Origin: Lonicera japonica
Lineage: Eukaryota > Streptophyta > Magnoliopsida > Dipsacales > Caprifoliaceae
DNA: 64,000 bases
Reading direction: 5' to 3'
Assembly: GCA_021464415.1 (NCBI GenBank)
Contig: CM038467.1
Location: 17,261,127 to 17,325,126, forward strand
In this document: piece after piece, positions 35,169 to 47,093 of the stretch
How positions within the stretch are numbered: the first letter of the stretch is position 1
Layout of the letters: each line of letters starts with the position of its first letter
Made by a program: the position numbers and the translations under genes
Notes under the pieces: generated by a model
Seen by the model: the letters and a program-made list of their open reading frames with translations, nothing else
What the model was told of the DNA's origin: nothing
The model's database searches: none

Positions 35169-36125
35169 ATGGGTGGCCAGGTTTCTAAACAGGTGCAAAG
35201 AAGGAAAGCAATCAAAACAGAGAAGAAAACATTATGGGATCTTCAGAAAAGCTCTGGCACCAACTTCCCCGGATCCGACTATCGCCCCGCTGACCGGAAA
35301 AACTGGATGTGGGGCCTCAACCCTGACAAAATCCACCTGAATCAGCTTGTATGGCCAGGTACCCACGATTCTGCAACAAACAAAATTGGAGTCCCTTGTG
35401 TTACCCGCCCGTTCGCTCAATGCCAATCATTGTCAATATACAATCAGCTCGTCAGAGGCACGCGTGTACTCGATATCCGTGTCAAAAAAGATCGCCACGT
35501 CTGCCATGGCCCTCTCAGCACCTACAGCATCGATGTTGTCATCAAGGACATCAAGAAATTCGTGTCCGAAACCGAGGCCGAGATTATAATCCTTGAGGTC
35601 CGGACCGAATACGGGCACAAAGATCCACCCGAATTTGAAAAGTACTTATTGGATCAGCTCGGTGATTTACTTATCCACCAAGATGATCATGTTTTAGGCA
35701 AAACAATAGCCGAGTTGTTACCAAAGAGGATTATTTGTGTGTGGAAACCGAGGAAGGCGCCTCAGCCCAAGGCAGGAGGGGCATTGTGGAGTGCTGGGTA
35801 TTTGAAGGATAATTGGATTGACACGGATTTGCCATCGACGAAATTCGATAGTAATTTGAAGCATTTGAGTGAGCAACCGGCACTTTCATCGAGGAAGTTC
35901 TTTTACAGGGTGGAGAACACGGTGACGCCGCAGCCTGATAACCCGGTCGTGTGTGTTAAGCCGGTGACTAGGCGGATCCATGGGTTTGCCAGGCTTTTCA
36001 TAAGTAAGTGCGTTGCACAGGGTTGTGTTGATAAGTTGCAGATCTTATCGACTGATTTTATAGATGAAGATTTTGTTGATGCTTGTGTTGGGGTCACATA
36101 TGCAAGGATTGAAGGAAAGGCTTGA
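35169..36125 (+). CDS. PLC-X domain-containing protein (bacterial-type PI-PLC-like)
   Basis: A 318-residue, single-exon protein with a PI-PLC X-like TIM barrel and no EF-hand, Y or C2 domain, unlike canonical plant PLCs. WPGTHDSATN (H66, D67), LDIRV (R104) and CHGP (H113) sit where the bacterial PI-PLC catalytic His, Asp, Arg and His residues are expected, so the general acid/base pair is retained. Activity on phosphoinositides has not been shown from sequence. The N-terminus MGGQVSKQ fits an N-myristoylation signal (Gly2, Ser6), suggesting membrane association; there is no signal peptide. An initiator at the first ATG is supported by that motif. The gene stands alone, with a GA-rich leader just upstream. 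Confidence 0.92.
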   Translation: MGGQVSKQVQRRKAIKTEKKTLWDLQKSSGTNFPGSDYRPADRKNWMWGLNPDKIHLNQLVWPGTHDSATNKIGVPCVTRPFAQCQSLSIYNQLVRGTRVLDIRVKKDRHVCHGPLSTYSIDVVIKDIKKFVSETEAEIIILEVRTEYGHKDPPEFEKYLLDQLGDLLIHQDDHVLGKTIAELLPKRIICVWKPRKAPQPKAGGALWSAGYLKDNWIDTDLPSTKFDSNLKHLSEQPALSSRKFFYRVENTVTPQPDNPVVCVKPVTRRIHGFARLFISKCVAQGCVDKLQILSTDFIDEDFVDACVGVTYARIEGKA

Positions 36126-36730
36126 TTGAGTATATTGTTGGATTCTCTTTCGGTTCTTGAGGGTCTAGATCTTCTTCTTCTTTAATATTCTTTTGTGTGG
36201 TGTTCTTAACAGGGCCGTCTTATTTATTTATTTTTAAGTTAATCCTTTTTGTTTTTCAGATTGGATTTACAATCTTTTTTTTGGCTCTGTATTTACGTAT
36301 GTGTATGGGGCTAATATATAAATGGAGTGGGTTCATGTTATACCGGTGTAAGATTAAGAAATTTTACACCATTCCATAACTTTTTATCTGATTCGTAATT
36401 TATCAATTTTACCATTAGATAAGTTATTTTTATTGTATTGATCAAGTACCCAAATTTCCGGTTCATTATGATATTTTTAACCATATAATTACTATTTTTA
36501 TTTTTACTTAATTTTTGTAAGATTCATAATTCAATATATAATATGGTTTTAATGAGGGACTTGTCCATCTCCCATTGCTTCAATTTTTTTCATGCATTTT
36601 TGTGATATTATAAGTAACTAATTTATTAGCCAGATTGATGAATTATAAAATTGAGAAAAAATTATTAGTGAGCGTATTTGTTTTACACTAAATATAATTT
36701 AAACCCTCTTCATGTCTTTATATATTACGT
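36126..36730. other. Flank downstream of the PLC-X gene
   Basis: Probable 3' untranslated sequence up to about 36350, then AT-rich DNA. No gene is seen. Confidence 0.45.
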
Positions 36731-36738
36731 ATTGTGCA

Positions 36739-37518
36739 TAGGAGTGTAAATGGAATCATTTGGATAGTGTTTATAAATATTTGAGAAAATAAATAGTGAT
36801 ATGGATAGTGATAGTATTTCATCTGGATAATCTGTATTCGAGGTGGATTATTCATATTTGCGGATATCTGATTTACTGGATATCCGTATTCGCTATAATT
36901 TAGTATCTATATCTCTCTCCCCATTTAAAAAAAAATCGGATATGATTTATTCTGGTGTGCACAAACTGGTCTAATTTACCAAAAAAAAATTTAAACTAAA
37001 CCAAAAAACAAAAAAAATTATTTACAACATATGTGATTTGCTAGTATTAAATGTACGAGACCATATCAAATTTAAAATTGTAGAGATTTTCAATTTCAAT
37101 TTTTTCATTTTAATCTGTGTGGTTAAATTATAATTTTAACGTAAATCTTATTAGGTTATACAAGAAGAAAAAAAAATCATTATTTGAGTTAAAAGTTTGA
37201 CGTTAGTCATTATTTTAATACGTTTTGCAATGTATCGTTATACTTCTAGAGTTGTAACTTGTATAATGTGTTATTTTAATTGAAAAATTATGTAATCAAA
37301 TATATTTTTAAGATTGAGCTAATTTTTAGGTTAGCAAAAAATAAAAAAATATGTATATAATTATATAGAAAAATGGATAGAGATATTATTCGAATCCGAG
37401 ATATCCTAATATACTATCTGAATGAATACAAATAAAAATTTGGATAGTAAATTTAAAAAATGATATAGATAATAAATAGTATAGTATCCGTTTTGTATCC
37501 GATCCGTTTACATCTCTA
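36739..37518. mobile_element. hAT-type MITE, 780 bp
   Basis: A perfect 8-bp duplication ATTGTGCA flanks it (36731-36738 and 37519-37526). The ends TAGGAGTGTAAATGGAATC and (inverted) TAGAGATGTAAACGGATCG match the plant hAT end style. The subterminal GGATATCCG / CGGATA repeats are typical, and no coding frame is present. Confidence 0.9.
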
Positions 37519-37526
37519 ATTGTGCA

Positions 37527-37934
37527 TGAACATCCGGTGGGTTCTCTATTACTTCTTTTTGATTGGGTTACATTATTAGTCCCTTGCTTAAACTGTTATT
37601 ACACAATCAAGGCCAAATGGCACACGTCCATGGTGATCATAAAGGATGGCGATTGACTCACGTTTGTGAGTGAAGCTGATTACCAAAGTCTTTTATTTCT
37701 TTCAACAAAGAAATATATTAGTTGTTAATTACTTTCAAACTAGCATCACGTGAATATGACATATAATACTTTTGTTCATTGAAAAAAAAAAAATAATTTA
37801 ACTAGTTAATTTTTCTTGGGAGGTGTTGGTTTTTATTATGGGTTGTTTTACATCATACTCGATCTTTACCAATACACATTAAACAAAAGGAATTAACTAA
37901 TCACTTTTTCTTGGCAAGTAATAACAACAGATGA
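37527..37934. other. Intergenic, no gene seen
   Basis: AT-rich DNA between a hAT MITE and the first array-bearing element. Nothing else was recognised. Confidence 0.4.
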
Positions 37935-37943
37935 TAAATCTAT

Positions 37944-38632
37944 GGGGCAATTAAAAAAAAGGGCTTATTAGAGAAAGATTTTCACACTAAGGCAAAGGAA
38001 TAATTTTTTTTTAAATAAAGGGCCTATTTTTTATTTTATTGATAATATGACATGTGTCTTTTTTTTTCATTATAAAATGACATCCCAACCCTTAAAATAA
38101 ACTAAAAAAATATCAATATGCATTAAAATATGGACTGCAATATGAACTTTGCAGTCTATATTTCACTGCAATATGAACTTTGCAGTCCATATTTCACTGC
38201 AATGTGAACTTTGCAGTCGATATTTTTAGTGCAAAGTTTATATTGCAGTCCATATTTTACTGCAATGTGAACTTTGCAATCCATATTTTTAGTGCAAAGT
38301 TCATATTGCAGTACATATTTCACTGCAATATGAACTTTGCATTTCATATTTTATTGCAATATGAACTTTGCAGTCCATATTTTTTGTGAAAATTTCATAA
38401 AAAGGGGTAATTTAGGTAATACATAACATGTTTTTATTAATTAAATGATATTTAAATTTATTCAAATACATTCATTTAAAATATAAAACAAAATAGGCCT
38501 TTACACTAATTACCAATTAAAAATAGGCCATTTAAATTACCAATAAAAATAGGCCCTTCATTCAAAAAAATATTATTCATTGGATTTTTGGTAAAAATCA
38601 ATGTATAATAAGCCCTTCTACCTAATTTCTAG
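37944..38632 (+). mobile_element. Array-bearing Mutator-like MITE, family 1, copy A (689 bp)
   Basis: A perfect 9-bp duplication TAAATCTAT flanks it (37935-37943 and 38633-38641). The ends run GGGGCAATTAAAAAAAAGGG and (inverted) CTAGAAATTAGGTAGAAGGG, then both continue with CTTATTA and, further in, AGGGCCTATTTTT, giving long imperfect inverted repeats. The centre (about 38130-38385) is an array of roughly 30-bp units in both orientations built on ACTGCAATATGAACTTTGCA with spacer GTCCATATTT. Open frames across the array are a by-product of its 30-bp period. Confidence 0.92.
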
Positions 38633-38641
38633 TAAATCTAT

Positions 38642-39140
38642 CCGCACAAATTTTAAGTTATCTTCCTTACAAGTGAGGAGAGGTGTTTTCTATATACCAT
38701 ATTTATTGTAAGTCTATCCACTTATAATTAGTGAAATAAAAAATAATCCGAAAAGGTCCTTATCTTCTCTATTTAATCAAACATTTAATTTAACTTAAAT
38801 ATCTCTTAAATAATTATATATCTATTACATATATGGATTATGGAAGAAGTAAAACATTTATTTCCTTTTTAATGTGTTATCCCTCTTTTGTTTCAACTTA
38901 CGAGTCTTAATTGCTATATCTTGATATTACCGGGCATTCATTTTATTTATTAAATTTTACTTTTTTATTTGTATGCTGATACCTTTTTGTATTCCGATCT
39001 CTTTATAGAGCCTACCGCTCCACCCAAACTTCTTAATATTTATTTGCTTTCTCTTAGTTGTCTAACTGGTTGTCCTTAGGAAGAAGTTTAATTTTATAAA
39101 AAGTTGAAGACCATGTGTAATGCAAATATTGAATTACCCA
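38642..39140. other. Intergenic, no gene seen
   Basis: AT-rich DNA with no supported feature. Confidence 0.4.
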
Positions 39141-39144
39141 AATA

Positions 39145-39350
39145 TTTTTTTTTTTGGTGACGAGGAGCCACTCTGGCCCCTAGGACCCGAACCAGATGTG
39201 TAAAACTCCGGCCCTACAAACTCGCCCCAAAACCTGTCGAAATTTAAATTAGAACTCGCGCTTCTGCAAGGTGTCAACCCGCTAACCTCCAGATGGAATA
39301 ATGGATTCTAGGAGAGCCCCAAGGTCGGCCATCTGCGCTATACTAGAAAA
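39145..39350 (-). repeat. SINE-like element, minus strand
   Basis: A T-run at 39146-39158 would be the A-tail of a minus-strand element. The body is GC-richer than its flanks and contains GGTTCGGGTCC (complement, near 39190), a good box B. TAGCGCAGATGGC (complement, near 39340) resembles box A but lies much further away than usual. No target duplication was seen. Confidence 0.45.
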
Positions 39351-39355
39351 CTTGA

Positions 39356-41089
39356 AAATTGGATAGGTACACATTTAAAATTTTACGTTTTCAATCATGG
39401 TGGTCAAACATTCTACAACCTTTTCCCTATGTACCTCATGAAATGCAAGAAATGATAATAATTATGTTTATTTTTGTTCAGAAGTGCAAATTGATATTTT
39501 CCTCTACGGGCATAATAATTGAACATAGCATACCAATTTACTATAATTTTTCTAATTTTTTATTTTTCATATGTCATTTGCCATTTTTATTTGTGATTGG
39601 AACATTACTTATGATTATATACAATTTATAAGGATTTCCTTTTATGGGTAAGTGCTGTTTTTTTTTTGTTTTTTTTTCCAATAATAAGTTTTTCATCAAT
39701 GTATTTGTAACAATTTTGTTTATAAGTTTTAGTTTTATTATATTTTACCTGGTTATTATACAAGAGTTTTGAGTCTTTAAAGCATAAAGACTCGGTGCGT
39801 ATCTTCTTAAAGGTGTGTTTTCTCTAAACTTCTAGTTTAATTTGTAAATATGATTTAGTTTTGGCCTTTAATTGTTATTTTTGTATTCAAATATCACATA
39901 ACAGCTTGCACCTTTAATTACAAGTATGTCCTTGGCTTAGCCCATAGAATGAGGAGATTCAGCAAACTAGTTATGCATAATACACAACATATAAATGATA
40001 AATCCAAATACAATGTTCGCTAATTGCTATTGTATAATATATCTCATATAGGAGATACACAATATATATAGCAGTGACGAGTCTAGTTTTGTTTATAGTG
40101 GTATATTGCAATTTGAGTAAGGCATCTTCACCTTAGTTAGTTGTTAAGAAAATTGAAAAGAACAACTGATATTGAATCAAGTTATCAAACTCAAAAGGTT
40201 TCAAGTAATCAAATTGTTTCTACACAAATCACTTTAATTATATTAATTTTGTTTCGTCTAAGTGTGACTTAATTTTAAAGTAGTACAATAATTTAACTTT
40301 TGGAACACGAATGAATTTTGAAATTAAAATCACTCATATATATAATTTCAAATTATTGTTTAACAATTTCATTGTAAATCGTCCTATACATCGTACATGT
40401 TGCAAACTAATATATATATATATATATATATGTAGAGTTTATCGATAATTGTGAAGCATCAATTTGACAAAATTGAACGACTAATATTTATAATAGTTGG
40501 AACGACTAATATTTATTTGATAGTTAATTAGAATTATGTGTAAAGTATATAAAATGTGTATTATATTATAATAATCTCATTTTTTTAGCTTATACTATAA
40601 TAATCTTACCATTTACGTATAAAGTAGTTTCTCTCTCGTTTTATATAAAGTAAATTTTAATATGTTTAAAATTTGACTTTTAACTGTTTTCTATTATTCT
40701 TGATGCTTACTTTTGTTTTCAAATCAATTAACTCTGTCAATGAATAATGTTTCACAAATTAAAGTACAAATAGAAGTTAATGATTTTTTATTGGTCTATA
40801 AGTTAATGTTCAATTATATTAACCTCATTGAACAATTAGTTGATTGTTTTTAATAATCCTTTGAATTAGTCCCTATTGTTATGAAATTCTTTATGATACA
40901 TCATCCTCATTGAATTGGTTGGTTGTTTTTCCTTCCTCTTGAATTCTTTTTTATGCCAAGCCAAACCATTCACGATGTAATCATTGCTTTGATTTATTTC
41001 TCCCTTTCTTTAATTAAAGTTAACAATCTTTTATAAAGTTAATCATATTCAAGAGCACGCATTAGATCTACCCTTATTTTTTGGAGTAA
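39356..41089. other. Intergenic, AT-rich, no gene seen
   Basis: Long AT-rich stretch with a TA microsatellite at 40410-40431. The 90-codon frame at 39359-39631 is Phe/Ile-rich low-complexity sequence without a recognisable motif. Near 41055, GAGCACGCATTAGATCTACCC resembles a small fragment of the 52255 MITE end. Confidence 0.45.
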
Positions 41090-41098
41090 ATTTTAAAA

Positions 41099-41954
41099 GG
41101 AGTTCTTAAATAAACACACATAATCCGTCTTCTCACCCCAATAAGAGAATACATTCTTCTCACCCCACTTATTTTTTAAAAAACTTTCAATTCACCCCAA
41201 TGGTGGGGTGAGTTTACTGAATGCACTATCGGGATGTTAATTTCATCGTCGTTAAAACTAAAATATGAAAATTTTATATAAATCTATAAAATTATTTTTT
41301 ATCGAAAACATTCAACCTACCCCATCATTTTTATACACGCTAACGACATACCACATCTTTTTTATAAGTCAAATAATAAATTTATTTTTTATTGCACATC
41401 CAATCCACAAAATTCATTATTGAACTTACAAAATTCTTAATTAGAGATAGGGTCAAGCCTCATAAGTGACAATTTCAAAGACATTAAAGTGTAAATTTGA
41501 AAAAAAAAATAGCAACAATAGTAGTTTTAGACTTTTAGGCGACTAACTGTTTAAAATGAAACACCTTATTAAAGTAAAAATTAATTACTTAACACAATAT
41601 AATTAACCCGGCTGTTTCCACTAGTTAATACTCAAATTTCAATCTTTGTAATATTATTGTCTCTTATACGACTGTATCTAATGAATTGAAAAAATAAAAT
41701 AGTTTTTATAAAAATAAATCATTTATTAAAATATTTTGGAACTAGAATCATAGAATTATTTGTTGGAAAGAATGAACCTTTTTAATTTTAAAAAATTTAA
41801 ATGAGTGAGGAAATAAATTAGTGGCAATTTTTTTAAGTATAGAAACTGAGGTGAGAAGAAAGAATCTTAGGCTATTTTTTAGGTAAAGATTGATGTAATA
41901 TTAACTTTTGGTGGGGTGAGAAGACGGATTATGTGGGTGTGTTTAAGAACAATC
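41099..41954. mobile_element. Mutator-like MITE, 856 bp
   Basis: The inverted ends share GTTCTTAAA, then CACATAATCCGTCTTC and TCACCCC (left at 41102-41140, right arm at 41907-41950). The flanks ATTTTAAAA (41090-41098) and ATTTTAAAC (41955-41963) agree at 8 of 9 positions. There is no coding frame. Confidence 0.8.
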
Positions 41955-42097
41955 ATTTTAAACTAGGTTTCATAATTAAATAATGGAAATTAAAGTTAAC
42001 TTAATTTTATTTCTGGTACAAAATTAATTTTAAAGTAGTAAAGAAGAGGAGGATGTTTTTGGAAAATCAAAAATTCTTAATAAAACATTAAATAAAA

Positions 42098-42790
42098 GGG
42101 GCAATTAAAAAAAAGGGCTTATTAGAGAAATATTTTCACACTAAACACAAGGAATAATTTTTTTTAAAATAAATGCCTATTTTTTATTTTATTGATAATA
42201 TGACATGTGTCTTTTTTTTCATTATAAAATGACATCCTAACCCTTAAAATAAACTAAAAAATACCAATATGCATTAAAATATGGACTGCAATATGAACTT
42301 TGCAGTCTATATTTCACTACAATATGAACTTTGCACTCCATATTTCACTGCATTATGAACTTTGCAGTCCATATTTCACTGCAATGTGAACTTTGCAGTC
42401 GATATTTTTAGTGCAAAGTTCATATTGCAGTCCATATTTTACTGCAATGTGAACTTTGCAGTCCATATTTTTAGTGCAAAGGTCATATTGCAGTCCATAT
42501 TTTACTGCAATGTGAACTTTGCAGTCCATATTTCACTGCAATATGAACTTTTCAGTCCATATTTTTTGTGCAAATTTCATAAAAAAGGGTAATTTAGGTA
42601 ATACATAACATGTTTTTATTAACTAAATGATATTTAAATTTATTCAAATACATTCATTTAAAATATAAAACAAAATAGGCATCTTATACTAATTACCAAT
42701 TAAAAATAAGCCCTTCATTCAAAAAAAATATAATTCATTGGATTTTTGGTAAAAATCAATGTATAATAAGCCCTTCTACCTAATTTCTAG
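42098..42790 (+). mobile_element. Array-bearing Mutator-like MITE, family 1, copy B (693 bp)
   Basis: Nearly identical in layout to copy A, in the same orientation 4.2 kb away. The flanks TAAATAAAA (42089-42097) and TAAAAAAAT (42791-42799) agree at 7 of 9. The array (about 42285-42565) has the same two-orientation unit pattern with a few substitutions such as GCACTCC for GCAGTCC. Confidence 0.9.
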
Positions 42791-42799
42791 TAAAAAAAT

Positions 42800-43265
42800 T
42801 ATTTTTGTCAGTTTATACCATCAAGTAGATAAACAAAAGGGAAAATGTGAATTAATTTACAATGAAGATGATCTTAATGGATAAAAACAAAATCATCATG
42901 CAATAACAACTGCCCAACTCGAACAAACGTTGGATATAATTGCCTTATAATTTTTTCTATTAATACTCCCTCCATTTTTTAGATTAAAAAGTCTCGACTT
43001 TGGTTCTTGAAAAATAAAACTTTTACTTTCAGACATTCTAGAATAAAAAGAGGTAAATAAATACGACTCTATTTAACATAGGCAGACTATATAATTATCA
43101 ACAAATCTCTACATGTAAAATACTCGTTAAGACCGCAACACAATGAAAATAACCATAACCACAGGAACTAACTACAATGCCAATTGCCAAGTGATTAATA
43201 AACCAAAATTTTAAACAAACGTTGAATGTACAAGTTAATTCAACAAATCTCTAACGCATATTTAT
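42800..43265. other. FIO1 downstream flank with a Stowaway-like end
   Basis: TACTCCCTCCATTTTTTAG at 42964 looks like the left end of a Stowaway-type MITE, but no matching right end was found. The rest probably includes the FIO1 3' untranslated region. Confidence 0.4.
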
Positions 43266-46200
43266 TTATTTTGCATGATGAAGCCAACGACCATCTACTG
43301 ATGCCTTTTCTCTACAAAACTTAATTCTCAAGCCGTCCTCTAATTGTTTGAATATCGCCGGGAATACTTCTGCAATAAGCAAATAAATATTTTTTAAACA
43401 AGGGCTACGAAATAAACAGAGCCATAAGCAGCTCCCCAGTCTTAACTCGGTAACATGTCCACTGATAAGGAATGCAACGGACACAGGTAAAACCAGTTTT
43501 TTTGAAGAGCAACATTGTGATAGTTATATACACGTACATATCATACAAGTAAAGAAAACATGGTAGTGGTAGGGATAGTACTTATACTTGGAACGAAAAG
43601 AGACACCCATTGGGAATTTTGAATTATGACATTTGGGATAGAATCATCTCTGATTCTGGTAATTATGTGAAGGCATTAGTCGCTAATTTTATAGGAGGTA
43701 ACAGTTGTAGAGGAGATGATCCCATATATCTATAAACACTATGGAGATGATGCAATGCGAAAGTAACAAGTATGATCCTTTAGGGGAACAGGATGATCCA
43801 ATATTCTAATTCTAGTTCCGTGGTTTGAAAGGTTTGGGATAAGGACCACATACCTAAATATTGGGCGATTTGTAAAAACAGGGTTAGAACAAATGATAAA
43901 TTAAAAGCTTGGGAGAAGGTGGATCCTGCTCAGTTTGTCGTGGAGCACACATTGAAAATTGAAAGAACAGAAATATAGAACATATCTATTTTTTCATTTT
44001 TTTTTTCTGCTTCTATTACAAAAAAATGTAAAATCTGGAAAAGTTTGGACACAGCCATTTATAATTTTAAGGGGAAAACTTTTAACTCAAGGATTGAGAT
44101 GTTAATAGTGGCTTTACTTTGAAATGTATTTATCAAGAAAGAAGCTGGAGGTGGTTCACACAACACAACGTGCAGGCACAAAAAAACTTAAGAAAATGGA
44201 ACAAGACACATTAATGAAGGCACGCATCACTATATAAAGTAATATATATAAGCAAAAAAACAATTTGATAATCATCCACAATGGCATATTCGGGGAAAAA
44301 ATAAAATTTAAACAAGAATAAGGATATGGGGAGAACCTCCAAGTGGGGTTTCTTTCTGCTGCAAAGATCCTCTTACCAAAAGAGTGCCCGGGATTTGCTG
44401 AAAGACCTATACAGAAATTAAAAGACAATAGATATAATTCCTCACGATAAAAAACTTCAAATTCAAGCCAATTTATAACTAAAAGTACCGAGATCCGAAA
44501 GCTCAGTTCACTTGAAGGAAAATTCAAAGAATTGGAACCGCTGGATTTGTCCCCCTCGTATTGGTGACTAGCAGCCTGTTTGATATTTTCCATCTCGTTC
44601 TTTAGGATTGCATCAGAGTTATATTGTGATGCATTGACCTGTTTAAATGAGACCACGTTCTACATAAACATTGCGAAATATTTCATTCAAGATAATAACA
44701 CTGTATAGTAAAGTTTGATTGATTGAGCATACATCAACATAAAATGAGGCAACATTTGATTTACTGGATGCGCCGCTACTGGAGAAAAAGGACTCCACTG
44801 ACCGCAAAACATGAAAGGCTCCGTATTGGCGTTGAATACCCTGCATGAGCAGTTAAGTTGCAGTATGAGATGTCAGATATACATATATATATATATAGAG
44901 AGAGAGATAAAGAGGGGACCTCAAGCATGAATGACAGGTCCCGTTTCTCGCCCACATGAGACGATATTATCTTCTTTGCTGGAGGCACAAAAGACCATGC
45001 AAGTCCCCATCGACTTGTTTGTCCTTGTACAAATTCAGTTGTCTTCACCACACTAACTCCTACTTTCCAAAGCTTCGATGTTAAAATCTTCAAATTCGAT
45101 TTCCTTCCCACCATTGAAGTGTACCACCTAAAAAATAGATATGATAACACAAAGATCAACAAAATTTTCTTTAACTTGATGCATCAGACAAATTAAACAT
45201 AATTATAGAGAAAGACAATACCGAAAAGACTGTTTCAATTGAGCACTATCTTCAATTATGCGACTGATAAAAGCTTTCTCCCCACCAGGACAAACCATCT
45301 CCATTGGCGTTCCACCGCACGCAGTATTTGGATTCAATCCTGCTTCTTCCATCGTTTCGAAAAACGGAGGATTACACATACAAAAGTCAAAATTTTCACT
45401 GTCCTTTACAACACCAAGAAGTATCGGTGGTCCTTGGTAACTCTGATTCCCTCCGAAATTCAATTCAAGTGAAGATGAAACCGCAGGGTCTAAGCCCACA
45501 GGACCAATTTCACTTGGGTTTATACAATTTTCACCATCAACTGACCAGTCAATATGCGACTCACCCCACTCTAATGTATTCACCTCACCATCAACTTTCC
45601 TGATTTCAATTAATCTGGAAATATGTGGATTATTTTTAACATTTCTATCTGCCCACTCAAGTGCTACATCTGTAACATCTGTGATCAATTAAAGCAACAA
45701 TGTACCTAGTTAAATTATGTGGTACATATCAAAGTTTCAATGAGCAACAGGGAATTGAGAGGTAAAAAAAGACCTGATCCAACAAAGCTCCAACCGAGAA
45801 GGGATGCACCAAGAAGAGGGTAAATGCAATTGGCACCAGTTCCAATATCAAAACCTTTTACAACATCCCCACTAGAGAGAGCATTTGGGATGATGTCAGA
45901 AGAGAGAAGATCTTCAATCCAATGAATGTAATTGGATCTATTTGGTACCGTGGGGCAGAGCTGCCCATCGGGAATCCACCTGCAGCAATAAAATTGATGG
46001 CGCATTGGTTAAAAAATCAAACCTCATGGAAGAAAATTCGGTTATTAAGTAGCCAGCATCTGTAATAGAACACACATAACTAACTTTGAAAAGCCTCTAA
46101 TGAATCAACTGGTACATGCTGATTTCTTACTCCTTTTGTCTCAAATTAAGAGGTCCCAATTTATTTTTTTGGGATGTAATCAATGTACAGTATCTCACGA

Positions 46201-47093
46201 TAGTAAATAAGTAATATAATTCACTATTGATTAGGTTGAAATTAGTGTTTATCCTAACAAGTACAAAAGTCAGTGGGACACTTAATTTGAGACCGGGGAG
46301 TATTCCTTAACGCACAACACGGAAGTTATGGAATACAAAGGAAATCAAAAGTTAGAGCTTTAGGCACTGTTCATTCACAGAAACAAAAGCTAGAAGATAA
46401 ACCTTCATTAAATGTGCAAATATAATGCATAATTGCCCCGAAACAAAGCTAACTTGTTTTAAATCTTGATGTGACACAGAACCCGCGAGATTGATTCCCT
46501 GTAAAATCATATTTCGTACATTCTATTTCTTAACAACCACAAAGAAAGAATCATAATTCTAAGGAGAAAAATAAAACCCTAAAATGCTGTGTGTACTAAA
46601 AAGAAGAAGACATCATAGTTAAAAAAAAATAAAAAAATATTTATCAACTCTTTCCAACCTCCTAAACTAAAAAAAAAGGCTTTCACTCAATTTCGTGCAA
46701 CTAAATCATTTAGCTTCATTGCAACCTAATATATATATACCAGTTGAGATGATGATCATGAAGGAGTAAAACCCTGTCCTAAACTAAAAAAAAAGGCTTT
46801 CACTCAATTTCGTGCAACTAAATCATTTAGCTTCATTGCAACCTAATATTATATATATATATATACCAGTTGAGATGATGATCATGAAGGAGTAAAACCC
46901 TGGTGAGCTCTCTGGTGGCATCGAAGTCGGTCCAGTCGATTTTAGGCCGACCGTCGGTAGAATAGAACACATAGGGTTTGAAAGATGGGTAGAGAGAGGC
47001 TAAAAGGCTGAAGTCCGGTGGGATGCCGGCGTATTTGTTCCGAGGGTGTATGGTGGGTCTCTCGCCCCTCTTCCTCTTCTTCTTGCTTCCCAT
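43266..47093 (-). CDS. FIO1: METTL16-family RNA N6-adenosine methyltransferase (FIONA1-like), eight exons
   Basis: FIO1 of Arabidopsis installs m6A on U6 snRNA and affects splicing, flowering time and the circadian clock. Exons read on the minus strand: 47093-46867, 45979-45774, 45678-45222, 45127-44920, 44840-44733, 44638-44489, 44406-44337 and 43369-43266. All introns begin GT and end AG, all phases match, and the total is 1530 bp, 509 residues plus TAA. Landmarks: the SAM-binding loop GTGANCIY at 122-129, preceded by PTVPNRSNYIHWIEDLL; the catalytic NPPF at 247-250; QSFRWYTSMVGRKSNLK across exons 3/4; VFQQIPGTLLVRGSL near 453; and the C-terminal KFCREKASVDGR. The catalytic core is intact. 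The exons were joined by hand; the last junction (967-bp intron) is the least certain. Confidence 0.93.
43370..44336 (-). other. FIO1 last intron, 967 bp
   Basis: It runs from GTTCTCC (44336) to TTATTGCAG (43370). The sequence near 43810-43980 has a short plus-strand frame with a KAWEKVDPAQFVVEH stretch that may be retroelement debris; I cannot assign it. Confidence 0.6.
46130..46300. mobile_element. Stowaway-like MITE in FIO1 intron 1
   Basis: The ends CTCCTTTTGTCTCAAATTAA and (inverted) CTCCCCGGTCTCAAATTAA are flanked by TA on both sides (46128-46129, 46301-46302). The length of 171 bp and the end sequence fit the Stowaway type. Confidence 0.82.
46661..46902 (-). repeat. Tandem duplication spanning the FIO1 exon 1/intron 1 border
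   Basis: Two copies of about 120 bp (46661-46776 and 46778-46902) differ mainly in TA-repeat length. Each contains the last 36 bases of exon 1 (encoding LLHDHHLN) and its donor GTATAT. The copy at 46867-46902 is the exon; the other lies in intron 1, preceded on the minus strand by a T-run and AGGACAG. Confidence 0.9.

Noticed and set aside
38130..38385. CRISPR-like array
   Set aside because: This is nuclear plant DNA. The units lack unique spacers and alternate in orientation; they lie inside a transposon with target duplications.
38156..38389. Open frames over the family 1 arrays (also 42362-42592 and 62243-62497), on both strands, with repeated ten-residue units
   Set aside because: The unit length is a multiple of three, so stop-free frames arise automatically. 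They are not conserved outside the array and have no start context.
43266..43484. A 72-codon frame upstream of and including the FIO1 last exon as one exon
   Set aside because: Only the part after the TTATTGCAG acceptor (43369-43266) matches METTL16-family sequence and keeps phase with the preceding exon.
43810..43985. Possible coding fragment in the FIO1 last intron
   Set aside because: A short plus-strand frame with no family I can name; it may be retroelement debris.
44156..44656. A single 166-codon frame as one FIO1 exon
   Set aside because: It reads through two introns; splice signals and family motifs show that only 44489-44638 belongs in that frame, while the VFQQIP exon (44337-44406) is in another.
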